NCBI RefSeq assembly: GCF_009674565.1
Contig: NZ_WKJL01000009.1
Coordinates: forward strand, 62,001-126,000
Origin: Duganella aquatilis
GTDB taxonomy: Bacteria > Pseudomonadota > Gammaproteobacteria > Burkholderiales > Burkholderiaceae_D
Length of the DNA stretch: 64,000 nt
Direction of reading: 5' to 3'
In this document: positions 46,597 through 54,227 of the stretch, piece by piece
Layout: each line of letters starts with the position of its first letter
Numbering within the stretch: position 1 is the first letter of the stretch
The notes under the pieces: model-generated
Seen by the model: the letters and a program-made list of their open reading frames with translations, nothing else
Told to the model about the DNA's origin: nothing
Databases searched by the model: none
Program-made: the position numbers and the translations under genes

Positions 46597-47736
46597 TTAT
46601 TGACGCAGCAGGCGCACCAGTTCCGATGAGGCCAGCAGGTAGGCGCCGACGCCGAAGGCCGTGGTCGAATTCTGGTCCACCACCTGGCCCGGAATGGCGC
46701 GGTCGCCGATCGGCTGCACATAGCCTATCTTGCCGTCCGCCTGCAGCGCGGTCTTGCTCAGGTAGCGCCAGCCCTTGCGCACCACAGGCAGATATGCGTC
46801 GCGTTCCAGCAGGCCGTTATTGATGCCCCACAGGTAGCCGTAGACGAAGAAGGCGGTGCCGCTGGTTTCCGGTCCCGGCGCGTGCTGTTGGTCGAGCAGG
46901 CTGCGGGTCCAGTAGCCGTCGTCGGTCTGCGCCTTTTTCAGCGCCTGCGCCATGCTCTGGAACTTGGCGATGAATTCGGTGCGATGCGGGTCGTCTTTCG
47001 GAAGATCCTTGAGCACCTTGGCCAGACCGGCGAACACCCAGCCATCGCCGCGTGACCAGAAGTCCTTCTTGCCGTTCACGCTTTGGTGTTTTGGATAGAC
47101 GTAGCGCGCGTCACGGTAGTACAGCTGCGCATCGCTGTCGTACATGATGCTGTTCGAGTACTGGAAATATTCATACAGCTTGTCGAGATACTGGCGATTG
47201 CCGGTGATCGCGTACAGCTTGGTCATCACCGGCATCACCATGTACAAGCCGTCCGACCACCACCAGTAATCCTGGTTGGGCGTGCTCATTTCGTACTCCA
47301 TCACCTCGCGGGCGCGGGCGATCTTCTTCGGATCGGGATCGAGCTGGTACAGGTCAGCATAGGTCTGGAAGCAGATCTGCCAGTCGCCGAACAGCACATG
47401 GTCGTCGGTCTCGCCGTACTGGTACTTCCAGGTCGCCTTGTTGGTGGACCTGGCGCCTTGCCAGTTGTTGTGCGCGGCCCAGTCTTCCGAATACTTGCGC
47501 CACGCCGGATTGCCGGTGATCTGGTAGGCCTCCATGTTCCCGGTGTGGTAGGCGGCGACGTCCCAGAACGCCCACTTCTGCGGCGCTTCGCGCTGCTGCC
47601 AGTAGCCATTGACCTTGTTGATAATGCCGATCACCTCCTGCTCGGAAGTATCGACCGCCGGCGGCGCCGAAGCGCAGCCGGCCAATACGGTCACGCTGGC
47701 CGCCAGCAGGCCGGCGGCGTAGAGTCGTTTCATCAT
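46597..47736 (-). CDS. GH105/GH88-family unsaturated uronyl hydrolase, lipoprotein
   Basis: A 379-residue glycosidase that removes 4,5-unsaturated uronic acid from oligosaccharides made by polysaccharide lyases. A lipoprotein signal ends in TVLAGCASAPP. The (alpha/alpha)6 barrel has the family motifs DDHVLFGDWQICFQ, WWWSDGLYMVMPV with the catalytic Asp, FWSRGDGWVFAGL and PETSGTAFFVYGY. It is anchored in the outer or inner membrane, three bases downstream of the TonB receptor gene. This places unsaturated rhamnogalacturonan or arabinogalactan fragments as the expected substrate. Confidence 0.88.
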   Translation of the reverse strand: MMKRLYAAGLLAASVTVLAGCASAPPAVDTSEQEVIGIINKVNGYWQQREAPQKWAFWDVAAYHTGNMEAYQITGNPAWRKYSEDWAAHNNWQGARSTNKATWKYQYGETDDHVLFGDWQICFQTYADLYQLDPDPKKIARAREVMEYEMSTPNQDYWWWSDGLYMVMPVMTKLYAITGNRQYLDKLYEYFQYSNSIMYDSDAQLYYRDARYVYPKHQSVNGKKDFWSRGDGWVFAGLAKVLKDLPKDDPHRTEFIAKFQSMAQALKKAQTDDGYWTRSLLDQQHAPGPETSGTAFFVYGYLWGINNGLLERDAYLPVVRKGWRYLSKTALQADGKIGYVQPIGDRAIPGQVVDQNSTTAFGVGAYLLASSELVRLLRQ

Positions 47737-47739
47737 GGT

Positions 47740-50613
47740 TTAGAGTTTTCCCCGAATGCCGATTTTGATCGTGCGGCCATCATACTTGGCATAGTCCATG
47801 CGGGTCTTTTTGCCGCTGCCGTATTGGCCGCTCGCGTCTTCGAAGTAATCATACGCCAGCGTGTTGCTCAGGTTGAGCGCATCGACGCGGAACTCCAGGT
47901 TCTCGTTGATCTTGTAGCTGATGTTTGCATCGAGGTAGCCACGGCCTGCGCGCCAGCGGATCAAATCGTCACCCAGGTTGCGCGGGCTGTCCGGATGCAA
48001 CGACTTGTCCTTGTAGTTGTAGGACATGCGCGCCGCCCATGGTCCTTGCTCGTAGTAGATCGTGGCGCTGTAGGCGTACTTCGGCACCGAGTTGACGTCG
48101 ATGACCTTGCCCGCATTGGTAATCCACGGCACGCTGTTGAAGGGATTGATGTGGGTGTAGCTGGCCAGCGCGCCCATGCCGTTGAATGGCGCCGGCAGGA
48201 AGTTGAAGGCCTGCTGGTAGGCCAGCTCGTAACCCTTCAGCGTTTGCTCGCCGGCGTTGGTGTAGGTACGCAGCGTCATCGCCAGGTTAGGGTCGACGTG
48301 GCCGTTCGCATCCTGGAACAGCGGGCCGAGCGCCGTATCCGGCAAGCCGAGCGAGGAGAACGGCACCACGGTGGTGTTGGCGACGGTGGCATCGGTCAGC
48401 TTCTTCTGGAACAGGGCGGCCGACAGCAGGCTGCCAGGCTTGAAGTACCATTCCAGGCTGGTGTCCAGGTTCTTCGACTGCTGCGGACGCAGGTTGGGAT
48501 TGCCCGAGGTGGCCGAGTTGTCGAACTGGTTCGGGATCACCGTCTGCGCCGCGATGATGGACAGCGAGGCGCGGGTGATGGTCTTGCCCCACGAGGCGCG
48601 CCACATCAGCGTATCGGTCAGATCCAGCGCGCTGCTCAGGGCTGGCAGCACATTGCTGTACGAGCCTTGCTCATGGTTCGGCGAATAGACCAGGCCCGCG
48701 CCTTTCTGTTTGAAGTTGTCGATGCTGGTCTCAGTCTTGGAGAAGCGCACGCCGGCGTTGATGCGCAGCTCGTGGCCGCCGATATCGCCTTTGAAGTCTG
48801 ACTGCGCGAAGGCGGTCTTCACATCCTCTTCCGCCGCGAAGCTTTGCGATGGCGTGAAGGTGGACTCCGGGTTGTAGGTATTCGGATCGAACTGCGAGTA
48901 GAAATAGCTGCTGTTCCAGGTCGCCCAGCTGTGCGGCCAGCCGGCGCCGAAGTCCAGGTGGTCGATCGGCAGTTGCGACGTCATCGCGGTGCGCAGGCCG
49001 GCGGCGCCGATGCTGTTCAGGTGCGCGGTGGCCAGCGCGGTGCCGTTACGCTTGTTGACGCCCTTGATGGTGGCGACGTAGGTCAGACCGGTTTTCAGAT
49101 GACCGGTCCAGCCGCCGGGCAGGTCGTAGTCGTAATCGGCGGCGACGCGCGCCTGCTTGCCCTTGTCGGTTTCCTTGGTCCAGCCGGTGCCGATGGTGAA
49201 GCCGCTCCAGCTGTTCGGGTCCGTGTAGCTGGTCGGCGAGGAGATCGACGGGTAGACGTGATCGCTGCCGTAGTCGATGGTCGACGTGGCGCCGTAGATG
49301 TAGCCGGACAGCTGGCCGGTGGCGCTGGTGGCGGTGCTTTGATTCAGGCTGGCCTGGCCGCTCAGGGTCAGCTTGGGACTGGCCTTCCAGCTGGCGTTCA
49401 GCGCGCCGTAGCCGAATTTGGTGTCGTCCTTGGTGTAGGCGGCGCCGGCGTTGTAGGTGGTGTTGCCGAAGGTACCGGTCAGCAGATTGGTGGATGGGTC
49501 GATGCTGACATTCAGCGGTATCAGGCCGTTGTTGCCGGAGGCGCCGACCGGCGCGTTGCGGTTGGTGGTGGCGGTGCTGCGCACCAGGATGCCGAACAGC
49601 TGCTCCGCGCGCGTGTTCTCCAGCTTGGAGTACATGGTGTCCAAGCTGACGTTGAGCGTCGGCGTTTTCCACTGCACCGACGACACCAGGCCGTCGCGCG
49701 TGCGCTCGTTCTGCGAGCCGTAGAAGCGGTAGATACGCGGCAGGAAGGCTTTCGCCACCTGGTCGCGCGTGTAGTTGCCCAGGTTGGCCAGCGGGCTGTC
49801 GAAGTCCAGCGCCAGGGCGAAGTTGCCCTTGACCGGATTCTGGCTGCCGTTGAAGGAGCTGTTGTAGCCGCCGGTAGCCTCGAAGCCGGAACGGGTATTG
49901 ATGCTGCCCGAGTGCGAGGCGCCGATCAGGAAGCCGAGGTTATCCCAGGTGTTTGAGTACAGCACGAAGCCGTTCGGATCGTTGTGCTTGGAGCTGGTGT
50001 TGTAGGTGTCGGTCAGGCCGTAGCGGATGGTGCGCTTCGGATTGTCGAAGGGGCGCGGCGTTTGCAGGTCCACCACGCCGCCAAGGCCACCCTCGGTCAG
50101 CTCGGCCAGCGGCGACTTGTAGAAGTCCACGCGGCCGAACAGTTCTGACGCGAACACATCGTAATTAAAGCCGCGCGCCGCCGTGCCGATGGTGGCGGTG
50201 GACGTGGTGTTGACCGGCGCGCCGTTCAGCGTGGTGACCGAGTATTCGGTGGGCAGGCCGCGGATCGAGATGCGCTGGCCTTCGCCGGACGATTCGTCGC
50301 GGTTCAGGATCACGCCCGGCACGCGCTGCAGGGATTCGGCGACGTTCGCCTCCGGGAATTTGCCGATGTCTTCGGCGACGATGGAATCGCGCACGCCGAT
50401 CGCCTGCTGCTTCAGGTTAAGCGCTTTCTGAAGGCTGGAACGGAAGCCGGTGACCACCACGGTGGTGCCGGGATCGTCGGATGGCGAAGGCAGCGGCGGC
50501 TCGGCGGTTGGGGCCGTTGCCGGAGGTGTCGGGGCCTGCTGGGCGAGCGCAGCAGGGGCATACATGGCCGCCAAGGCGAGCGGAACCACAGTCTCCATTA
50601 TTTTCTTTTTCAT
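47740..50613 (-). CDS. TonB-dependent outer-membrane receptor for oligosaccharides
   Basis: A 957-residue receptor, first gene of the TonB-GH105-DUF2264-GH35 operon. It has a signal peptide followed by a Pro/Ala-rich stretch. The plug domain begins near VVVTGFRSSLQKALNLKQQA, with GKFPEANVAESLQRVPGV. The 22-strand barrel ends TIKIGIRGKL. These are signatures of the carbohydrate-type TonB receptors of Xanthomonas, Caulobacter and relatives. It should import oligosaccharides into the periplasm. A good ribosome site (AGGAAAA) precedes the ATG at 50613. A LacI-type box lies about 100 bases upstream. Confidence 0.93.
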   Translation of the reverse strand: MKKKIMETVVPLALAAMYAPAALAQQAPTPPATAPTAEPPLPSPSDDPGTTVVVTGFRSSLQKALNLKQQAIGVRDSIVAEDIGKFPEANVAESLQRVPGVILNRDESSGEGQRISIRGLPTEYSVTTLNGAPVNTTSTATIGTAARGFNYDVFASELFGRVDFYKSPLAELTEGGLGGVVDLQTPRPFDNPKRTIRYGLTDTYNTSSKHNDPNGFVLYSNTWDNLGFLIGASHSGSINTRSGFEATGGYNSSFNGSQNPVKGNFALALDFDSPLANLGNYTRDQVAKAFLPRIYRFYGSQNERTRDGLVSSVQWKTPTLNVSLDTMYSKLENTRAEQLFGILVRSTATTNRNAPVGASGNNGLIPLNVSIDPSTNLLTGTFGNTTYNAGAAYTKDDTKFGYGALNASWKASPKLTLSGQASLNQSTATSATGQLSGYIYGATSTIDYGSDHVYPSISSPTSYTDPNSWSGFTIGTGWTKETDKGKQARVAADYDYDLPGGWTGHLKTGLTYVATIKGVNKRNGTALATAHLNSIGAAGLRTAMTSQLPIDHLDFGAGWPHSWATWNSSYFYSQFDPNTYNPESTFTPSQSFAAEEDVKTAFAQSDFKGDIGGHELRINAGVRFSKTETSIDNFKQKGAGLVYSPNHEQGSYSNVLPALSSALDLTDTLMWRASWGKTITRASLSIIAAQTVIPNQFDNSATSGNPNLRPQQSKNLDTSLEWYFKPGSLLSAALFQKKLTDATVANTTVVPFSSLGLPDTALGPLFQDANGHVDPNLAMTLRTYTNAGEQTLKGYELAYQQAFNFLPAPFNGMGALASYTHINPFNSVPWITNAGKVIDVNSVPKYAYSATIYYEQGPWAARMSYNYKDKSLHPDSPRNLGDDLIRWRAGRGYLDANISYKINENLEFRVDALNLSNTLAYDYFEDASGQYGSGKKTRMDYAKYDGRTIKIGIRGKL

Positions 50614-50712
50614 GTTTTTCCTCAGTGGTTAGTTCTGGGAGGGTGCAGGTTGTCTGACGACCTGTCACAATCAAGACTAGCCATTTCGACAAGCCGAAGC
50701 AACACGGTTCGG

Positions 50713-50722
50713 AAAACGTTTT
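50713..50722. promoter_or_regulatory. Candidate LacI/GalR operator before the TonB receptor gene
   Basis: AAAACGTTTT is a perfect 10-base palindrome with the central CG typical of LacI-family operators, and its wider context is CGGAAAACGTTTTAT. It lies 100 bases upstream of the receptor start. The LacI regulator at 36.0 kb is the obvious candidate to bind it. Confidence 0.5.
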
Positions 50723-50854
50723 ATTGCGGTGCGGCAGAGGCTTTGCGCGGGCGTAGCGCAGCGGATTTCGCTCTGAAAGCGAGCGATTTTGTTCGTGTGG
50801 TGAAATTGAAAACGGCGGGGAAGGCGAGGTTTTGGACGGTCAGGTATGCCGACA

Positions 50855-50885
50855 TCGTATAGGCCAACGCAAATTTTCTATACGA
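50855..50885. repeat. Inverted repeat upstream of the TonB receptor operon
   Basis: TCGTATAG at 50855-50862 is the exact reverse complement of CTATACGA at 50878-50885, with a 15-base AT-rich spacer. It lies 29 bases past the vapC-like stop codon and about 240 bases before the TonB receptor. The word ATCGTAT resembles ATCGTAC in the repeats at 33.3 kb, so a shared regulator is possible. It could also be a weak terminator for the toxin operon. Confidence 0.45.
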
Positions 50886-50913
50886 CGATGTGGGGAAAAA
50901 CCGACGAGCCAAT

Positions 50914-51345
50914 TTACAGCAGTGGCGGCGGGCGGATGTTGATGATACGGGTGGTGGTGACGGTTTCCAGTTCGTAGGGAACGCGGATGTTGGGGCCTTT
51001 GAAATCTTTCTTGTTGCGCGTCACGACGACCAAGCTCCGCGCCTGCGCCGTCGCCAGGATGATCGCATCAGGCAGTGCGATTTTAGCCCGCCTGCGGACG
51101 CTGGCGCTGCGGATGCGCGCGGCGATGTTGATGATAGTGGCGTCAATTTGAATGATTTCAAAACCGACGCTGGCCAGCACGCTGGCGATTTCTTGTTTAT
51201 CCTTCAGAGCTACACCGGCGTACAGCTCAATCAGGGTAATGGCGCTGATGGCTGTCCGTTGCCAACATCCAAATTCGGCGAAGGCCTCAGGGTAGCCGCT
51301 GATGGCATCGATGAGAATATTGGTATCGAAAAGCGCGGCTTTCAT
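50914..51345 (-). CDS. PIN-domain toxin (VapC family)
   Basis: A 143-residue PIN-domain ribonuclease of the VapC type. The acidic active-site residues are seen in LFDTNILIDA (Asp about 7), TLIELYAG (Glu about 40), ALPDAIILATA (Asp about 93) and the final TRNKKDF (Asp about 112). VapC toxins cleave tRNA or rRNA when freed from antitoxin. The start overlaps the upstream antitoxin-like gene by four bases, the usual arrangement. AT content is higher than in neighbours, which fits accessory DNA. Confidence 0.9.
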   Translation of the reverse strand: MKAALFDTNILIDAISGYPEAFAEFGCWQRTAISAITLIELYAGVALKDKQEIASVLASVGFEIIQIDATIINIAARIRSASVRRRAKIALPDAIILATAQARSLVVVTRNKKDFKGPNIRVPYELETVTTTRIINIRPPPLL

Positions 51346-51749
51346 TTTTCATTATCTTCATCATCGCGCATGAAGTTCAGACCGTCCGCCGGGAAAACCT
51401 GGTAATTGCGCAAGTATTCATGCAATTCCGTGATCGCCGCTAGCCGGCGGGCGCGGCCTTCTTCATAGCCAGGTGTACGAACCATCTCTTGAACGATCAT
51501 TGCGAAGTCTTCGTCCGACATCATCTCTTGGACCGGTTCGGGCAACTCCGGCTGTTCAATCTCGGGCGGCTGGCTCTTGCGACTCAGGATTTCCTGACGC
51601 AACTTTTCGAACGCGGCAATTCGGCGTGCACGCGCTTCATGGTACCCAGGCTCGCGAGCCATCTCTTGCACGATCATCGCGAAGTCTTCGTCCGACATCA
51701 TTTCCTGGACTGGTTCCGGCCAATCCCACTGCTCAGGTCGGTCGTTCAT
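51342..51749 (-). CDS. Putative antitoxin with an internal tandem duplication
   Basis: A 135-residue acidic protein encoded before, and overlapping, the PIN toxin by four bases, so it is most likely the cognate antitoxin. It contains two near-identical modules exactly 59 residues apart. Each starts PEPVQEMMSDEDFAMIVQEM and ends in a PGY-x-E-x-RARR-x-AA segment (about residues 11-46 and 70-105). No AbrB, MetJ/Arc or Phd DNA-binding fold is obvious. The DNA copies lie 177 bases apart and are well conserved, so the duplication is recent. A strong AGGAGGT ribosome site precedes the ATG. Confidence 0.75.
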   Translation of the reverse strand: MNDRPEQWDWPEPVQEMMSDEDFAMIVQEMAREPGYHEARARRIAAFEKLRQEILSRKSQPPEIEQPELPEPVQEMMSDEDFAMIVQEMVRTPGYEEGRARRLAAITELHEYLRNYQVFPADGLNFMRDDEDNEK

Positions 51750-51773
51750 GATGCACCTCCTGTGTGATAGTTT

Positions 51774-51786
51774 AGGACATTGTCCT
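51774..51786. promoter_or_regulatory. Candidate autoregulatory operator of the toxin-antitoxin operon
   Basis: AGGACA at 51774-51779 and TGTCCT at 51781-51786 form a perfect six-base inverted repeat around one central base. It lies 25 bases upstream of the antitoxin start. Type II antitoxins normally repress their own promoter at such sites. Confidence 0.45.
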
Positions 51787-51855
51787 GCGCTTGCGGGCGA
51801 TCAGTTTGATGTGGCGCAGTTGTGGCAAAACTGTGGCCGCATGAAAGGATGAGAT

Positions 51856-52533
51856 ATGCATCGCCTACTAATCTGCATTGCGCTTGCCACCTCGCCAGGC
51901 ATCGGGATAGCCAGCACCTGTTACGGTACGGTCGCCCATGGGCGTCTGGAAGAGGGCGTGCAGTTGCCGAAGGATGGCGCCAATTTCGTTGCCTACAGCA
52001 GCTTGGGCGTGCAGCTTGGCCGAACCTATGTGCACAGCGCGGTGCGCGAGATAGTGGTTGATGCGTATCACGCACTTGAGCTATCGATGCCGAAGACAAC
52101 CTTTGTCTACGGCGAGACCGGCTTCGCCAAGGGCGGACAGATACGCCCGCACAAAACCCATCAGGCTGGCCTGTCGGTGGACTTCATGGTGCCGGTGTTA
52201 AACGCCGCCGGCGCATCAGTGCCGCTGCCGGGTAATGCCGCCAACAAGTTTGGTTATGGAATTGAGTTCGACAACGCCGGAAAATTCAAGGATCTTCGAA
52301 TCGACTATGAGGCCATGGCCGAACATCTGTACCAATTGTCCCGCGCTGCCGAGTCGCACAAGCTGGGCATCACGCGCGTGATCTTCGATCCGCGACTGAT
52401 GCCGCAACTGCTCTCCACCAACCGTGGCGCATATTTGCATCAGCACCTGCACTTCATGAAGGAACGACCGTGGATACGGCACGATGAACACTATCACATG
52501 GACTTCGCCATACCGTGTCGTCCGTTGCGCTAA
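51856..52533 (+). CDS. Penicillin-insensitive murein endopeptidase-like (M74/MepA-type) exported protein
   Basis: A 225-residue protein with a signal peptide (MHRLLICIALATSPGIGIAS). The metallopeptidase pattern of the LAS/MepA group is visible: RPHKTHQAGLSVDFMVP gives the first His and Asp, and HDEHYHMDFAIPC gives the C-terminal His-x-His. It would cut D-Ala-mDAP cross-links in murein. It is convergent with the small exported protein of the PAAR cassette, overlapping by four bases. It could be a cell-wall enzyme that helps secretion or attack, but its link to the cassette is only positional. Confidence 0.75.
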   Translation: MHRLLICIALATSPGIGIASTCYGTVAHGRLEEGVQLPKDGANFVAYSSLGVQLGRTYVHSAVREIVVDAYHALELSMPKTTFVYGETGFAKGGQIRPHKTHQAGLSVDFMVPVLNAAGASVPLPGNAANKFGYGIEFDNAGKFKDLRIDYEAMAEHLYQLSRAAESHKLGITRVIFDPRLMPQLLSTNRGAYLHQHLHFMKERPWIRHDEHYHMDFAIPCRPLR

Positions 52534-53165
52534 TTTGTCTTAGTGTTTTCCTCGTTAAGTTCGATATCCCTGCCAATACTGATATCGATCAGATAGCGGT
52601 CCAATCCGATACGGCTGTCGCATCGCTCGAAGCAATGCAAGCCGAAAAACATGTAATACTTTTTAGGTACTCTGATCGAGATCCAATGGCCATGCTCGCG
52701 TAGGACGGCGCGCAAGGTTGATTTTCCCGAATCGCTCAGATCTATCCATTTCGCACCGTGCGCCAATTGCCAACCTTTGGCTTGAAACTGTCGCTGCAAT
52801 GAATCGACTATCTCCAGTGTTTCGCCAAACGAGAGTTTTTTTAACATGGGCGACGTGTCTATCGTAATCACTCGATAGTCGCTATAACTCACCGCTGCGA
52901 ATGTCGTCGGCGGTAAAGTGAAACCATGCTCGGCGTCGTTAAAATGAATAACGACAGCTGGTTCGGTTACCCACGTCGCGCCGCTACCGTCAGTGCTAGC
53001 ATCGGGAATATTTGAAGATGCCATTACGGGAAAACTGGAGTCTTTTACCACCTCATGAAACGGCTGTTGTACGCGAAGGGAGAGCGACGTTGGTGCTGGG
53101 GAGTCCAGGCATGCGAGGGCAGCGCAGCTAATAAGTCCGAGGGTGACAAACCATCGCTTCCTCAT
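52530..53165 (-). CDS. Small exported protein, possible immunity protein of the PAAR cassette
   Basis: A 211-residue protein I do not recognise. It begins with a signal peptide, MRKRWFVTLGLISCAALACL, whose ALAC ending is a poor but possible lipoprotein site. The rest is a soluble alpha/beta-looking domain with three further Cys near the C-terminus (HCFERCDS). The ATG overlaps the stop of the DUF2515-like gene by four bases. An exported small protein translated right after a secreted effector candidate is the usual position of an immunity protein. Base composition is clearly more AT-rich than the flanks. Confidence 0.6.
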   Translation of the reverse strand: MRKRWFVTLGLISCAALACLDSPAPTSLSLRVQQPFHEVVKDSSFPVMASSNIPDASTDGSGATWVTEPAVVIHFNDAEHGFTLPPTTFAAVSYSDYRVITIDTSPMLKKLSFGETLEIVDSLQRQFQAKGWQLAHGAKWIDLSDSGKSTLRAVLREHGHWISIRVPKKYYMFFGLHCFERCDSRIGLDRYLIDISIGRDIELNEENTKTN

Positions 53166-54214
53166 CGCACGCCTCCATTTCGCGCAATCTCATTTATAGA
53201 ATCTTCAATATTTTTTTCAGCACTTCCTTTCAGTAGATCGTCAAATCGTGCCGCCGCCGCATACACAAACTTCATCCGTTCATCTTCGTCATATAGTCTC
53301 GCAGTCTTATTTCTGGAGAACATAATGGTGAGAGGACCAGCAACGGTTTTACATTCTGCGGATAACGTAAGCGAGATTTCTGCTGCAACACCTGTTGGAA
53401 AATTTACGGCCCAAGAAAATTGGTTTGCATCTAGCGCTCTTCGCATCGCGATATCACTATATATCGTGGCTTGAAGAACATTGATTTGCTCATGGTGAGC
53501 GAATCGCTCCACGCTTTTGGCAATCAAGTTATTTTCGACCATCTCGAAGGCTTCAACAATATCTCTGGCGGGCTGGCCGAACGCCAGTTTAGTTTGAGCA
53601 ATTGGCCATATGATGTCTTTAAAGATAAGTGCGCGCTCTCGCAAGCAGCCTTGCAGATGTTTTAGTCCACGCAGCATGTAGAAACGGTGCAGCGGGTAGA
53701 TGTCGAGGAACAGCGTGGTGTTGCCGAGGGCGAGTTGTTGGTACATATAGGCCGAGCTGGCACTGATGGCTGCGGGAATGGTGTTCATCGCGGCGATGTC
53801 GGCGCTGCTGGCGATGTCGGGGCGGTAGGCGTTGGCCGCCATTTCTTCCTGTGATTTGTTGATGTTGTCTGCCGCATGCAGCAGGCCGCAGCCGACTTGT
53901 TTGGAGGCGAACGCCGCCAGTCCCGCCCATTGAAAGCGCTTGTCGGCCAGCCACAGCTGCGCATAGGCCTGATTGATGCGGCGGTTGCGCGCGACTGGAT
54001 CGGCGATCAGCTTGCCGCCGGGAGCGATCCACGCTTCGGCTTCTTTCTGGACGCGCAGCCAGATGCTGGCGCAGCTGAGGATCGGCACGTCGATGGCTTT
54101 GCAGGTTTTGCCGCCGACGGTGGTACTGTGGACGTCGCACTCCGGCACGGGCGTGGTGTTGCGGCCGAGCGGCGTGGTGTCGTGCGGGTGTTTGGTGAAG
54201 ACATCGTCCGGCAT
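53162..54214 (-). CDS. DUF2515-like type VI secretion-associated protein (candidate effector)
   Basis: A 350-residue soluble protein following the PAAR gene by 13 bases. Segments such as RINQAYAQLWLADKRFQWAG, LDIYPLHRFYMLRGLKHL, FAHHEQINVLQATIYSD and DERMKFVYAAAARFDDLL look like the DUF2515 family that often accompanies PAAR genes. No enzyme motif is visible and the activity is unknown. Base composition changes within the gene: the part from 54214 down to about 53660 is GC-rich, while the rest to 53162 is AT-rich. The protein still reads as one family throughout. It may be an effector or an adaptor. Confidence 0.65.
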   Translation of the reverse strand: MPDDVFTKHPHDTTPLGRNTTPVPECDVHSTTVGGKTCKAIDVPILSCASIWLRVQKEAEAWIAPGGKLIADPVARNRRINQAYAQLWLADKRFQWAGLAAFASKQVGCGLLHAADNINKSQEEMAANAYRPDIASSADIAAMNTIPAAISASSAYMYQQLALGNTTLFLDIYPLHRFYMLRGLKHLQGCLRERALIFKDIIWPIAQTKLAFGQPARDIVEAFEMVENNLIAKSVERFAHHEQINVLQATIYSDIAMRRALDANQFSWAVNFPTGVAAEISLTLSAECKTVAGPLTIMFSRNKTARLYDEDERMKFVYAAAARFDDLLKGSAEKNIEDSINEIARNGGVR

Positions 54215-54227
54215 GGAAGTCTCCTTG

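Larger units (their letters stand above)
50614..50913. other. 300-base regulatory region between the PIN-toxin gene and the TonB receptor
   Basis: No convincing gene is present. It holds the promoter region of the TonB receptor, read leftward. I see the palindrome AAAACGTTTT at 50713-50722 and an eight-base inverted repeat at 50855-50885. The part from 50730 to 50860 is moderately GC-rich and shows nothing else. Confidence 0.7.
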
